Origin: Arthrobacter sp. FW306-2-2C-D06B
GTDB lineage: Bacteria > Actinomycetota > Actinomycetes > Actinomycetales > Micrococcaceae
Assembly (NCBI RefSeq): GCF_021789175.1
Contig: NZ_CP084560.1
Coordinates: 1,984,001 to 2,048,000 of the forward strand
Reading direction: 5' to 3'
DNA length: 64,000 nucleotides
The notes beneath the pieces are model-generated. The model did no database searches, had not been told where the DNA came from, and was given only the letters and a program-made list of their open reading frames with translations. Made by a program: the position numbers and the translations under genes. Positions 53,187 to 62,476 of the stretch are shown here, piece by piece (position 1 is the first letter of the stretch; each line of letters starts with the position of its first letter).

Positions 53187-54141
53187 GCTTTAACGTGTGT
53201 ACAAAGCTTGTGATGGCGTCCCTCTGACGCTAAGTTCGCGGGCCTTGGCCTGGCCGCCGAGGTGGCCTATTCAGGTGTGTGGGTGACGGGTTCAGGGCCC
53301 TGGCTGGTGGGCCCTCCGCTTGCTCTGTACTGGAGTCATGCGTTCCTCTCTTGGTGCGTTCGGTAGGTCGTGGTTGGCCTACACCTCTTCATGGGTAGGA
53401 GGACTGAGCACAACATGACTTCGAGATCCTGCGTCAAAGATCCTTGGTTCGGCTCGTTCCTGGAGCGATGAGACCTGGCTGGGGGATGCGTTGTCAGGCC
53501 AAAGGGGGTGTGGACATTGTCCACACTTAAATCTCCTTTACTGTCACTGATTGCAGCCATGTGCTTGTCGCTTGTCCCTCCGTCGGCCTACATCTACTCA
53601 TGCATATGAGTGGCCATAGCGACATGACGTCGACTCGCCAGCGCAACAAGCAGGTCACTCCCGGCCTGAGAGTCCAGTCAGTATGTTCGACCGGGTGCTT
53701 CGAGCTGGTCTCGTCCGTGTCGTCAAGCGACACTTCGAATGAGAGGGGTCCCAACACAGATGACTACTGCTTTGGGTGCCTCCGGAGTCTTGGCAGCACA
53801 AACAATCTTCGGCTGACCATGCAAAGCCGACCAGCCTGCCGATATGTGCCCTTCTGTCGTCGGGGTTGACGGAAGGTCTTGTCATGATGCTCGGTGTCGT
53901 CTCGGCCATGAAGGGGGTGCAGCCACTGCCCGAGGCACCATTCGCGGCGTGTCTGTCGTTTGGGCCGAACCGAAGCTCCGGTAGTCTCGTGTTATCGGGT
54001 TTGCGAGTAACCGTTGACGGCACCCTCCGACTGGGGTTGCCTGTTAAGAAGAAGCACGGCTTTTACTCGTTCTTAACCATCACCCGTTTTGACAGACACG
54101 CGTCCTGTTTTCTGAGTCGGCAGGAAATCTGGAGGACCTCC
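53187..54141. other. Gene-poor gap after the tRNA border
   Basis: About 950 bases with no convincing gene; open frames here have mixed codon use and no ribosome sites. It contains the second 19-bp palindrome (53508-53526). Two separated ~50-base segments (about 53340-53420 and 53540-53620) are faintly similar in word content. It could contain promoters of the unknown genes at 54.1 kb. Confidence 0.4.
53508..53526. repeat. 19-bp palindrome, copy 2
   Basis: GTGTGGACA-T-TGTCCACAC: perfect nine-base arms, differing from copy 1 only by one symmetrical pair (T/A to G/C) and the centre base. It is 482 bases from copy 1. The compensating change in both arms suggests a bound dimeric protein. Confidence 0.75.
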
Positions 54142-54654
54142 GTGCCTACGTCAATACCGCCCCGCCTCGCCCGGCTCCGCGCTCACGCAACCGGCGAAAG
54201 CTATCAGATCGCACTCCGGGCAATCGAACGCACCACGGCAGACGAACCCGTAGTTCCAGCGCCCGCCCCTGGGCAAGAGCAGCTAGAGGGCTGGATTGTC
54301 AAAAGACTCCACAACCTCTCCTGGTACTCATCCCGGCCGGGCTCATCACACTTTAGTATTCAGCGGATCACGCCCGGATTCGACCAGCTCATCATCGAAT
54401 TAGAGGAGGGGTCGTCCATCAGAGAATTCGTCGGCCATGTGATGCCGGTGGTCCTGCCGGCAGCCGATGAGCTGGTCGGAGTCCCGGGGCTTCGCGCCCG
54501 TCCTCACCTCGCAGGCGTCAGCCTGTGCCGCCCTGGACTACAAGGAGAGGTCATCGTCCGCGGCACTACGGCGGATCAGTGGGAGGCAATTCATGAAGCG
54601 TCCTACCACGGCCCAGATGGGATGGATGGGTGTGCGGCAAGGGTAAGCCCCTGA
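54142..54654 (+). CDS. Hypothetical protein, 170 aa (first of unknown pair)
   Basis: GTG 54142 stands six bases after GGAGG and gives MPTSIPPRLARLRAHATG; the frame is open further left but loses protein character. The N-terminal residues 1-35 are basic and helical (RLARLRAHATGESYQIALRA), perhaps nucleic-acid binding. The middle carries WIVKRLHNLSWYSSRPGSS and FDQLIIELEEGSSIREFVGH. There is no domain I recognise. Its 3' end overlaps the next gene by 25 bases. The pair sits between the tRNA border and the Wadjet operon. Confidence 0.6.
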   Translation: MPTSIPPRLARLRAHATGESYQIALRAIERTTADEPVVPAPAPGQEQLEGWIVKRLHNLSWYSSRPGSSHFSIQRITPGFDQLIIELEEGSSIREFVGHVMPVVLPAADELVGVPGLRARPHLAGVSLCRPGLQGEVIVRGTTADQWEAIHEASYHGPDGMDGCAARVSP

Positions 54655-55028
54655 AGTGGACCCGAGCTGAGCGAGACTTCGATCCCTGGCGCAGGGACCA
54701 GTTCGGCGATCCGGTTCTCCAGCGTGAGGCGGAGGGCCACATCCTGCGGAGTGCCCTGTTACGGAGGATCGGCCTATTCAACGGGCTGCGGCCCGCATCA
54801 ATCAGTACATGGCGCAGCATCGACCGAAAAGGCATTGTCGTCGAAGTCTTTCAGCCCGACTGCAGTGCACTCGACCGTGACGTATTCATTCGAGCCCTGA
54901 CCTCCCCGAGGTTCTTTCCTCACCTCGAACTGGTGAAGGCACGCCCTGCCGACCCGTACGGCTACCTAAGACTGGGGACGACGGCTTTGGCCAGCATGAT
55001 CGAGCTACGCCTGGTCACCTTGTCCTGA
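54630..55028 (+). CDS. Hypothetical protein, 132 aa (second of unknown pair)
   Basis: Begins at GTG 54630 with MCGKGKPLKWTRAERDFDPW; a Cys-Gly-Lys start is unusual. It is soluble, with SALLRRIGLFNGLRPASIST and FPHLELVKARPADPYGYLRL. A tiny 17-codon ORF with an excellent GGGAGG site (54592-54645) overlaps the junction in a third frame, so the real initiation of this gene is open to question. A hairpin follows the stop. Function unknown. Confidence 0.55.
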   Translation: MCGKGKPLKWTRAERDFDPWRRDQFGDPVLQREAEGHILRSALLRRIGLFNGLRPASISTWRSIDRKGIVVEVFQPDCSALDRDVFIRALTSPRFFPHLELVKARPADPYGYLRLGTTALASMIELRLVTLS

Positions 55029-55045
55029 TACACGTAAGACCGAGA

Positions 55046-55070
55046 GGCGGCCAGGATGATCTTGGCCGCC
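55046..55070 (+). terminator. Hairpin after the unknown gene pair
   Basis: GGCGGCCA (55046-55053) pairs with TGGCCGCC (55063-55070) around a nine-base loop, 17 bases after the stop at 55028. No T tract. Confidence 0.45.
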
Positions 55071-55479
55071 CTCCCTTCCAACTTGCAATTCTCAATGGCA
55101 GCCGGCGAAACACCAGCCTGACGCAGAACGCAGGAGAACCGGCCACGAAAGGCATCATGACCATCACCCCTACGAGAAACTTCTCCGCGTTGTTAACGGC
55201 ACTCCGCCTGGCGACCGCACTGAAACCGGCACGATCTTCTGCGGTGGGCAAATCTGCATGTTCTGCCGCTCGTTCGCGTGCATGGCGCCCTAAATTTCAT
55301 GCTGGTAACACGCGCCGAATGCCGGTGACGGTCAGCGGCTCTGAACGGCTGGCCTGGTTTTCTCGCGGACCTGGAACCACTGAACGGGCGCCTCGGCTTA
55401 GCAGGCGCAAACGCTTATTGGCATTATTTTCGCCTAACAGACCTACGACTGTCAGTGCGTCATGGAAGGATCTGTTGCT
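55071..55479. other. Gap upstream of Wadjet operon
   Basis: About 400 bases. An open frame from ATG 55157 exists but is Arg/Ser-rich and not persuasive. The region should hold the jet promoter; TTGGCA at 55418-55423 with a poor -10 seventeen bases on (ACCTAC) is the only candidate I see. Confidence 0.35.
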
Positions 55480-57105
55480 ATGACGGATCCTCAAGACTCT
55501 TCGATGCCAAATGCCATTGGCTTGTCAGGCAGCTACGGCCCCTTCGCCTATCTCAGCACGCCCAATGCGCCGCTGTACCGGCGCGTCATGCGTGCGTTGA
55601 TGGCGGAGAAGGAGCGGTTCACAGTCCACGTCCGCCCGGAGCAGGTCTGCCTGGCACTCAGGGCCGACGGCGGGGAGTCGGTCGAGGAGGGCGCGGTCAC
55701 CGAGGCCCTGGAGCGATTGGCCCAGCCCAGCTGGGCTAATCTGCTTGCCTTTCCCGACTCGAGCCGGGTCACAGCGCTGGAGGATTTCTACCGACGGCGG
55801 ATGCTGTACCAGATGTCGCGTGAGGGTGAGGCAGCCGAGCGTGCGCTCGCGCAGTATGACTTCGCGCTGGGCAGTCGCGGCGCGTTGCAGTCGGTGGCGT
55901 TGGAGGACATCGTGGTGCTGCTCACGAACCTTTGTGACACTGTTGCCGCTCACAGCGCGGGCGAGTCCGTGGACGCGGCCCTGACCCACCAGACCCTGCG
56001 CAGCCTGCGCGAACGTTTCGCCGAGTTGGCCGAGAACGCGGTGGCGTTTATGGGATCGGTCCAGCGCACCCTCGACCTCCATGACGCCGACGTGGGCGCC
56101 GTCCTGGCCTACAAGGAGCAGCTCATCGACTATTTGGAGCGGTTCATCAACGACTTGCTCACCCGCGGGGCCTCGATCGCCGACCGTCTCGGCAGAATCC
56201 CGGAGGACGGAGTGCTGTTCCTAGCGGCCACCGCCGCCGAGCGTGAGGCCCTTGACGCGGCCCCGGGTGAGGCAGACACAGCGTTCACGAGAGCGAGGGA
56301 GGTCTGGCTGCGGCAGTGGTCGGGCCTGACCAACTGGTTCATAAGCACGCCTGGCCGCGAGAGTGAGTCTAAACTTTTGCGGGCGCGGGCGCGGGCGGCG
56401 ATCCCCGCGCTCCTCGCCGTCGTACGCGCGTTGCACGAGAAGGCTGGCGGCCGCACGGATCGCACGCAGGACTTCCTCACCCTGGCGAGGTGGTTCGCAG
56501 AACTTCCCACCGACGGCGACCGTCACCGGCTGTGGCGCTCGGCCTTCGGATTGGCACCTGTGCGGCATTTGAGCGTCACCGCCGCAACCGAGGACGCCTG
56601 GGCCGCGGCAGATCTTGGGAACACAACATCGTGGGCCGAGGCGCCACCGCTTCAGATCAGCCCCCAGCTGCGCCGGAGTGGATCGTACGAGCGCCGCGGC
56701 AAATCGGTTAGGGTCACAGACCGGACCGGAGCGAAGGCCCTGCTGGCCGAGCGCGCTCGGCGCGAATTGGAGCAGACGGAGGCAGCGCGGCGTCGGATCC
56801 TGACCAATGGGCCACGGCCCCTCTCCGCGTTCAACCAGCTGGACCCGGAGGCCTTCCAACTTTTCCTCGGCCTGCTAGGCGATGCGCTGGCTGCCATGGG
56901 GCCGCAGGGGACTACTTCGCAGGTGCACACTTCCGACGGAGAGCTCACTGTGACCCTCACCCGGATCCCAGGAAAGAGGACCGCGGTCATCAGAACGCCC
57001 GATGGGGAGCTGTCGGGGCCTGATCATCTGGTCGACATCGTGTCGGCTATTGATACCCCAGAGACAGGTCCTGCTCTCGAGCAGCTTTCGGAGGCGCACG
57101 CGTGA
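55480..57105 (+). CDS. jetA: Wadjet JetA (TIGR02677, MukF-like kleisin)
   Basis: A 541-residue protein of the TIGR02677/DUF2397 family, the kleisin-type subunit of type II Wadjet. The N-terminal YGPFAYLSTPNAPLYRRVMR then ALMAEKERFTVHVRPEQV is the family hallmark. The middle is helical (YKEQLIDYLERFINDLLT). The C-terminus has GELTVTLTRIPGKRTAVIRT. It bridges the JetC heads and recruits JetB. ATG 55480 has GGAAGGA nine bases upstream; ATG 55462 has none. Its last codon overlaps the start of jetB by four bases. Confidence 0.92.
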   Translation: MTDPQDSSMPNAIGLSGSYGPFAYLSTPNAPLYRRVMRALMAEKERFTVHVRPEQVCLALRADGGESVEEGAVTEALERLAQPSWANLLAFPDSSRVTALEDFYRRRMLYQMSREGEAAERALAQYDFALGSRGALQSVALEDIVVLLTNLCDTVAAHSAGESVDAALTHQTLRSLRERFAELAENAVAFMGSVQRTLDLHDADVGAVLAYKEQLIDYLERFINDLLTRGASIADRLGRIPEDGVLFLAATAAEREALDAAPGEADTAFTRAREVWLRQWSGLTNWFISTPGRESESKLLRARARAAIPALLAVVRALHEKAGGRTDRTQDFLTLARWFAELPTDGDRHRLWRSAFGLAPVRHLSVTAATEDAWAAADLGNTTSWAEAPPLQISPQLRRSGSYERRGKSVRVTDRTGAKALLAERARRELEQTEAARRRILTNGPRPLSAFNQLDPEAFQLFLGLLGDALAAMGPQGTTSQVHTSDGELTVTLTRIPGKRTAVIRTPDGELSGPDHLVDIVSAIDTPETGPALEQLSEAHA

Positions 57106-58349
57106 GGCCGGCCGATCTGGCCCCGAGCGTCTCGGGGGCGCTGGAGATCCGCGAGGCGGAGGGCCGGGCTCGGGCACTGCGGGCGCTGCTGGCGCACGCG
57201 ACGCTGAGTGCGCAGGCTGACGGCGAGCTGTTCCGCCTGGCTCGGCGCCATGTCGACGGGCTACGCGATTGGTTCGATCGGGAGACGGGCTGGCGCCTGG
57301 TCGTGGAGTCGGAGACAGTGCGTCTGCTGACGTCGTACGTCCCGCACGGCCCCACGGCAACTGCCATCGCCGAGCGACATCCGGCCCGCGGACGCAGGGG
57401 CGATCCCCCCTTCACCCGTCGTCGCTACGTTCTCCTGTGCCTGTCCCTGGCTGTGCTGGAGCGGTCGGACCCGCAGATTTCGCTCGGTCGACTGGCCGAA
57501 GAGGTCGTGCTTGCCGCCCGTCAGCCAGGTCTGGAGGGAGTGGAGTTCACCCTTCATGGTCGGGAGGAGCGCTCCGACTTGGTCGCGGCGATCCGGCTGC
57601 TGCTGGGCTACGGGGTACTTGTCCGGGTGGCGGGCGATGAGGAGTCGTACGTGTCGGCTGATGGGGATGCCTTGTACGATGTCCACGGGCGGGTGCTGGC
57701 CACGATGCTGTCGACCGTCCATGGGCCCGGTCTGGTCGGTTCCGCGCTGGGCCCGGGTCCAGCGATCGGCCGGATCGAGGCAGCCCTACACGAGGCGCCG
57801 CCGGCTTACACCGAGGAGGAGTCCACCAGGCGGCTGCGGCATGCGGTCTCGCGGCGTCTGCTGTGTGATCCGGTGGTCTACTACGACGAACTGTCCGACG
57901 ACGAGCGGAGCTACCTCATCGGCCAGCGGGTGCAGTTGACCCGTCGCCTTGCCGAGGCCACCGGGCTGGTGCCCGAGCTGCGAGCCGAAGGTGTCGCCCT
58001 GGTGGACCCGGAAGACCAGCTCACCGATGTGCGGATGCCGGACCAGGGCACCGACGGGCACGCTACGCTGCTGCTGGCCGAGCATCTGGCGGCCACGGGT
58101 TCCGCTGATGTGGCGGCTCTTCGACATCGTGTACGAGAGTTGGCCGAGGACAATGCGGCTTACTGGCGTAAGACGACCCGGGAGCCGGGAGCGGAGAATG
58201 CGATCGTTGCTGAGGCACTCGACCGTCTGGTAGGTCTTGGCTTGGTACGGGTTACCGGTGACGGGCCGCGCGCTGTCGCAAACCCGCTGCCGGCACTTCG
58301 ACGCTTCGCTGTGACCGTCCCGACCATCATGCAGAGGAGGGCACGATGA
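57102..58349 (+). CDS. jetB: Wadjet JetB (TIGR02678, MukE-like)
   Basis: A 415-residue protein of the TIGR02678/DUF2398 family, the winged-helix (MukE/KITE-like) subunit. LFRLARRHVDGLRDWFDRET and RRYVLLCLSLAVLERSDPQI are typical. The C-terminal EDNAAYWRKTTREPG leads to a helical end. GTG 57102 overlaps the jetA stop (GTGA) and the stop overlaps jetC by four bases (ATGA), so all subunits are coupled. It acts with JetA to regulate the JetC ATPase on DNA. Confidence 0.92.
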   Translation: MRPADLAPSVSGALEIREAEGRARALRALLAHATLSAQADGELFRLARRHVDGLRDWFDRETGWRLVVESETVRLLTSYVPHGPTATAIAERHPARGRRGDPPFTRRRYVLLCLSLAVLERSDPQISLGRLAEEVVLAARQPGLEGVEFTLHGREERSDLVAAIRLLLGYGVLVRVAGDEESYVSADGDALYDVHGRVLATMLSTVHGPGLVGSALGPGPAIGRIEAALHEAPPAYTEEESTRRLRHAVSRRLLCDPVVYYDELSDDERSYLIGQRVQLTRRLAEATGLVPELRAEGVALVDPEDQLTDVRMPDQGTDGHATLLLAEHLAATGSADVAALRHRVRELAEDNAAYWRKTTREPGAENAIVAEALDRLVGLGLVRVTGDGPRAVANPLPALRRFAVTVPTIMQRRAR

Positions 58350-61300
58350 GCAGCCTGGATGGAGCAGTGGAGCAGGCATTTGCGCACGGGGTGGGGTCAG
58401 AAGGCGTTCTACCTCGTCCCAGCAACCAGCGCTGGCAGCCCCTACGACTCGGTTTGGTGGACCTGTTCTACTACGACGACGAGCAGTTCTGGTTCCACGA
58501 CGGGCGCCTGCTCCTGCGCGGCAACAACGGAACCGGAAAGTCTAAGGTGCTGGCCCTGACACTACCGTTCTTGCTGGACGGCTCGATCGCGCCGCGACGT
58601 GTGGAGCCGGACGCCGACCCCAAAAAGCGCATGGAGTGGAACTTGCTGCTGGGGGGCACCCACAAGAGCCCGGAGCGAACCGGCTACTCGTGGATCGAGT
58701 TCGGGCGCGTGGACGCCGACGGAACGGAGTCTTTCACCACGCTCGGTATCGGCCTCAAGGCGGCTGCGGGCCGGGGGATCGTCAAGACGTGGTACTTCAC
58801 CACTACGCGCAGGATCGGGGATCTGCGCCTCTTGGACGATAGCCGTATGGTGCTGAGTCAGGAACGCCTCCGTGACGAGCTGACGTCCACCGGGTCCGGG
58901 CAAGTCCACATTACCCAGGAGGCCTACCGTCGCGCAGTAGACGAGATGTTGTTCCGGCTGGGTAAGGAGCGGTATGCCGCCCTCATCGACCTGCTAATTC
59001 AGCTGCGCCAGCCTCAGCTGTCCAAAAGGCTTGACGAAGAGGCGCTGTCGGCGGCACTGACAGAAGCGCTCGCACCACTTGATCAGGCTGTGGTCGCTGA
59101 CGTCGCCGAGTCTTTCCGGTCCCTGGAGGAAGAGCGCAATGGTATTGCGGAAGCCAAGGACACGCTCGCAGCGGCAGAGGGCTTCCTGCGGCACTATCGC
59201 GTTTACGCCAAGGTGGCGTCCCGGCGGCACACGACGGCAGTAAGGCTGGCCAACTCCGCTTACGAGCATGCGGGCCGTGACCTTCGCGAGGCGGAGGAGC
59301 AGTTGGCTGCCGCTGTGGAGGAGGTGGAGCGGCTAGCCGGGCTGCAGGAGGACACCGAGGAGCGGCAGAGTACGCTGCAGGGGCAGGAGCAGGCGCTGCG
59401 GGCAAGTCCCGAGATGCGTGATGCCGACCGCCTGGACTTGGCCGAGCGCGAGGCAACAAACATGGAGCGCCAGGCTACGGCCACAGGCACCGAGGCAGAG
59501 CAGGCGTCTATCAAGGCCCGGAGGGAGAGCGAAGTCAGTGCCGATGCGGCTCGCCGACATGAGCAGGCGGATGCTGAGGCCAAGAGGCAGGATTTGGAGG
59601 CGGCCGAACTAGCGGTCGCGGCGGGGCTGCGGGCCGAACACGCGGTGATCGCCGTCGATGCCGAAGCTGCTCATCGGGCGGTGACTCGGCGGCGTGATCA
59701 TGTAACGCACGTTCGTCGGCTGGTGGAGGCGGCAGAACGCGCCGCGTTAACTGCTACTGGTCAGCGGCAGTTGCTCGATGTGGCCGAGGCTGAGGCGGCA
59801 GGGCGTACCGAGGATCTGCAGGCCGCGCACGAGACGGTCGAGTCGACAGTGCAAGCCTATAGCCACAGCGCAAGGGCCCATGCGGACGGGCTTTCCGCCA
59901 TTGTCCTGGACAAAGCGGTGGACGAGCTCGCTGGCCTATCCGAGGGGTGGGCGCGGAGCATGTCCGGGCAATCACCCATGCGGGCCGCGGTGGAGGCCGC
60001 AGCCACGGAGGCGCTCGAGCGAGTCGGGCGGGAGCGGGCCACCGCCGAGCACGAGGAGGAGCAGCTCGCCGATGAGCTGGCCAAGACTCGCACAGAGATT
60101 GCTGCCTTGGAGGATGGCCGCGATCCGGAGCCGCCGTCAGCTCCGGGGCGGGATCATAGGGCCCGAGCAGCCCGGCAAGGCGCACCCCTGTGGCGGCTGA
60201 CTGACTTCCCCGACTCCGTTTCTGATGCCGATCGAGCCGGCATCGAGGCGGCCCTGCAGTCGGCAGGAGTGCTGGACGCCTGGATCTTCCCCGACGGCAC
60301 CGTGCAGATCGATGGCGACGTGGTGCTCGGCCCGAACGGAGCAAAAACGGTTACGTCACTGGCGGCGGTGGTGATACCAGCCACCGGGCCGGACAGTGCG
60401 GTCGGTACCGACGTTGTCATGGCCGTCCTCGACCGGATCGGGTGGGGCGAGGCGTCAGAGGCTGCCCTGTGGGTGGACCACCGTGGGCGCTGGGGATCAG
60501 GCCCTGCACGTGGGTCCTGGTCCAAAGAGCGGGCCGAGTTCATCGGAGCCGGCGCTCGGGAGGCTTACCGGCGCAAGCTGCTCGCGTCCCTGCATGCCTG
60601 GGTCGGGGAGATAGAGGCCAAGCGTGCGGCTGCCCAGGAGCGGGTCACCGATGCCGCCCGGAAAGCCGAGGACGTACGAGCCGAACGTGCGGGCTATCCA
60701 GTGCAGCTTGAGCGCGCGCTCGCGTCCGCGCACAATCGCGTCGCCACCGCCCAGCTGGAAGTGGAGCGGGCACAGCAGAAAGTCACTGAGGCTCGCGAGG
60801 TGTGGGAGCGTGCAGACGAGGCAGCGAATCAGGCCAACGACGAGCTCGCCGAACAGGCCGCGCAACTCGGGGTCAGCACCACAGTCGCCGGGATCGATGC
60901 CACCGTAGTAGCCGTCTCGGCATATGCCGAGGCACTGGCGGAAGTGCGGAGCGCAGCCCGCGCCCTGTCCGACGCGGCGACTGCCCGGGATCAGGCCGCC
61001 GAGCGTGCCGCCGAGGCGAATGAATTTCGGGAACGGAAAGAGTCCGAGCACCGCGACCTAAGAGCCCAGGCCGCCAGCCTGCGGGCGAAGTACGAGGCGC
61101 TTAAGGATACCGTCGGAGCATCAGTCGCCGAGCTTCAAGGGCGGCTAGGCGAGATCACAGCCGCCATCAGGGACGTGGCCGAAAAGCTCAAGCAGATTGT
61201 CAAGGAACAACTCACCAGCGCAGCGGAACACGGACGATCGAAGGAGACGGTTCGCGAGCTGGAACGTCGACGCGAGGAGACCGCGACTGGACGCGAGGAG

Positions 61301-62476
61301 AAGATCGGCTGTCTAAGGGACTTCACCGCGACGGGGCTACTTCGGGTCGCGCTGCCCGAGTTCACCGTTCCGGCACCCGATGCGCCCGAGGAATGGAACG
61401 TCACAGCGGCCGTGAGCCTGTCCCGCAACGCCGAGCAGCAGCTGCACGAGGTCGATGAGTCCGACGATTCCTGGGGCCGTGCCCAGCAGCGCGTTTCCAG
61501 CGCCTCGACGGAGCTGGCAGCGCAGATGAGTCGTCACGGGCACACCGCCTTCGTCGAGCAACGCGGCGAGGTGCTGGTGGCACGCGTACGCTACCTGCTC
61601 GACGAGGTCGACGTCGACAGACTGGCGAACAGGCTGGCGGAAGACCTCGCGGACCGTGAGCGCCTGCTCAGCGCTCGCGAGCGGGAGATCCTCGAAAACC
61701 ACCTGGTCAACGAAGTGGCCGGTCATCTGCATGAACTGCTACTAACGGCAGAGTCGCAGATCGACCGAATGAACCGCGAGTTGGTCGAGCGAAAGACCTC
61801 GACAGGTATGCAGCTACGTGTCCTATGGCGTGCGCGTGCGGATGGTCCGGCCGGACTGACGGCGGCCAGGGACCTGATGATCCGCTCAGACGCCGCTTGG
61901 ACCCCCGAGGACCGCGATGCGATAGGAGACTTCCTGCAAGAACAGATCGCGGAGGTCCGTGCGGCCGACCCGACCGGAGGCTGGCAGGAGCACCTGGAGC
62001 AAGCCCTCGACTACCGGCAGTGGCATACCTTCGTGGTCGAGCGGCGGCAGAACGGGCAGTGGAGGTTAGCATCCGGCCCGGCCTCGACCGGCGAGAAGGC
62101 GCTGGCGGTCTCGGTGCCGCTGTTCGCAGCCGCATCGGCGCACTATAACTCGGCCAGCGCGCATGCCCCCCGCCTCATCCTGCTCGATGAAGCATTTGCT
62201 GGTGTGGATGATGATGCCCGAGCCAAATCACTTGGGCTGCTGGCCGCCTTCGATCTCGACGTGGTGATGACCAGCGAGCGTGAATGGGCCTGCTATCCGC
62301 AGGTGCCCGGACTCTCGATCGCACAACTATCCCGCGTCGAGGGAGTCGACGCCGTGGGCGTCACCCGCTGGCGGTGGGACGGTCGGCGACGACATCGAAT
62401 CGCGGAAGTGGATGGAAACGCACAAGCCGGGGGCCTCTCCCCGGTTCCGTCAGATGAGGCGGCATTGTTCGGATGA
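58346..62476 (+). CDS. jetC: Wadjet JetC (TIGR02680, SMC/MukB-like ATPase)
   Basis: A 1376-residue SMC-like motor. The Walker A GNNGTGKS is at residues 59-66. Two long coiled-coil regions (about 280-600 and 750-1010) surround a hinge-like globular part (about 610-750). The signature-like STGEKALAVSVPLF lies near residue 1250 and Walker B LILLDEAFAGVDDD near 1275-1288. It extrudes DNA loops in an ATP-dependent way and brings the nuclease to small circular DNA. The length and motif order match the TIGR02680 family. It is the longest gene of the window. Confidence 0.95.
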   Translation: MSSLDGAVEQAFAHGVGSEGVLPRPSNQRWQPLRLGLVDLFYYDDEQFWFHDGRLLLRGNNGTGKSKVLALTLPFLLDGSIAPRRVEPDADPKKRMEWNLLLGGTHKSPERTGYSWIEFGRVDADGTESFTTLGIGLKAAAGRGIVKTWYFTTTRRIGDLRLLDDSRMVLSQERLRDELTSTGSGQVHITQEAYRRAVDEMLFRLGKERYAALIDLLIQLRQPQLSKRLDEEALSAALTEALAPLDQAVVADVAESFRSLEEERNGIAEAKDTLAAAEGFLRHYRVYAKVASRRHTTAVRLANSAYEHAGRDLREAEEQLAAAVEEVERLAGLQEDTEERQSTLQGQEQALRASPEMRDADRLDLAEREATNMERQATATGTEAEQASIKARRESEVSADAARRHEQADAEAKRQDLEAAELAVAAGLRAEHAVIAVDAEAAHRAVTRRRDHVTHVRRLVEAAERAALTATGQRQLLDVAEAEAAGRTEDLQAAHETVESTVQAYSHSARAHADGLSAIVLDKAVDELAGLSEGWARSMSGQSPMRAAVEAAATEALERVGRERATAEHEEEQLADELAKTRTEIAALEDGRDPEPPSAPGRDHRARAARQGAPLWRLTDFPDSVSDADRAGIEAALQSAGVLDAWIFPDGTVQIDGDVVLGPNGAKTVTSLAAVVIPATGPDSAVGTDVVMAVLDRIGWGEASEAALWVDHRGRWGSGPARGSWSKERAEFIGAGAREAYRRKLLASLHAWVGEIEAKRAAAQERVTDAARKAEDVRAERAGYPVQLERALASAHNRVATAQLEVERAQQKVTEAREVWERADEAANQANDELAEQAAQLGVSTTVAGIDATVVAVSAYAEALAEVRSAARALSDAATARDQAAERAAEANEFRERKESEHRDLRAQAASLRAKYEALKDTVGASVAELQGRLGEITAAIRDVAEKLKQIVKEQLTSAAEHGRSKETVRELERRREETATGREEKIGCLRDFTATGLLRVALPEFTVPAPDAPEEWNVTAAVSLSRNAEQQLHEVDESDDSWGRAQQRVSSASTELAAQMSRHGHTAFVEQRGEVLVARVRYLLDEVDVDRLANRLAEDLADRERLLSAREREILENHLVNEVAGHLHELLLTAESQIDRMNRELVERKTSTGMQLRVLWRARADGPAGLTAARDLMIRSDAAWTPEDRDAIGDFLQEQIAEVRAADPTGGWQEHLEQALDYRQWHTFVVERRQNGQWRLASGPASTGEKALAVSVPLFAAASAHYNSASAHAPRLILLDEAFAGVDDDARAKSLGLLAAFDLDVVMTSEREWACYPQVPGLSIAQLSRVEGVDAVGVTRWRWDGRRRHRIAEVDGNAQAGGLSPVPSDEAALFG

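Noticed and set aside
53776..54141. Upstream 122 codons of the frame that contains the 170-aa hypothetical gene
   Set aside because: Composition changes sharply at GTG 54142, which has the only good ribosome site; the preceding part looks non-coding.
55157..55483. 108-codon open frame before jetA
   Set aside because: Ser/Arg-rich composition, weak start, and it overlaps the ribosome site of jetA; more likely regulatory DNA.
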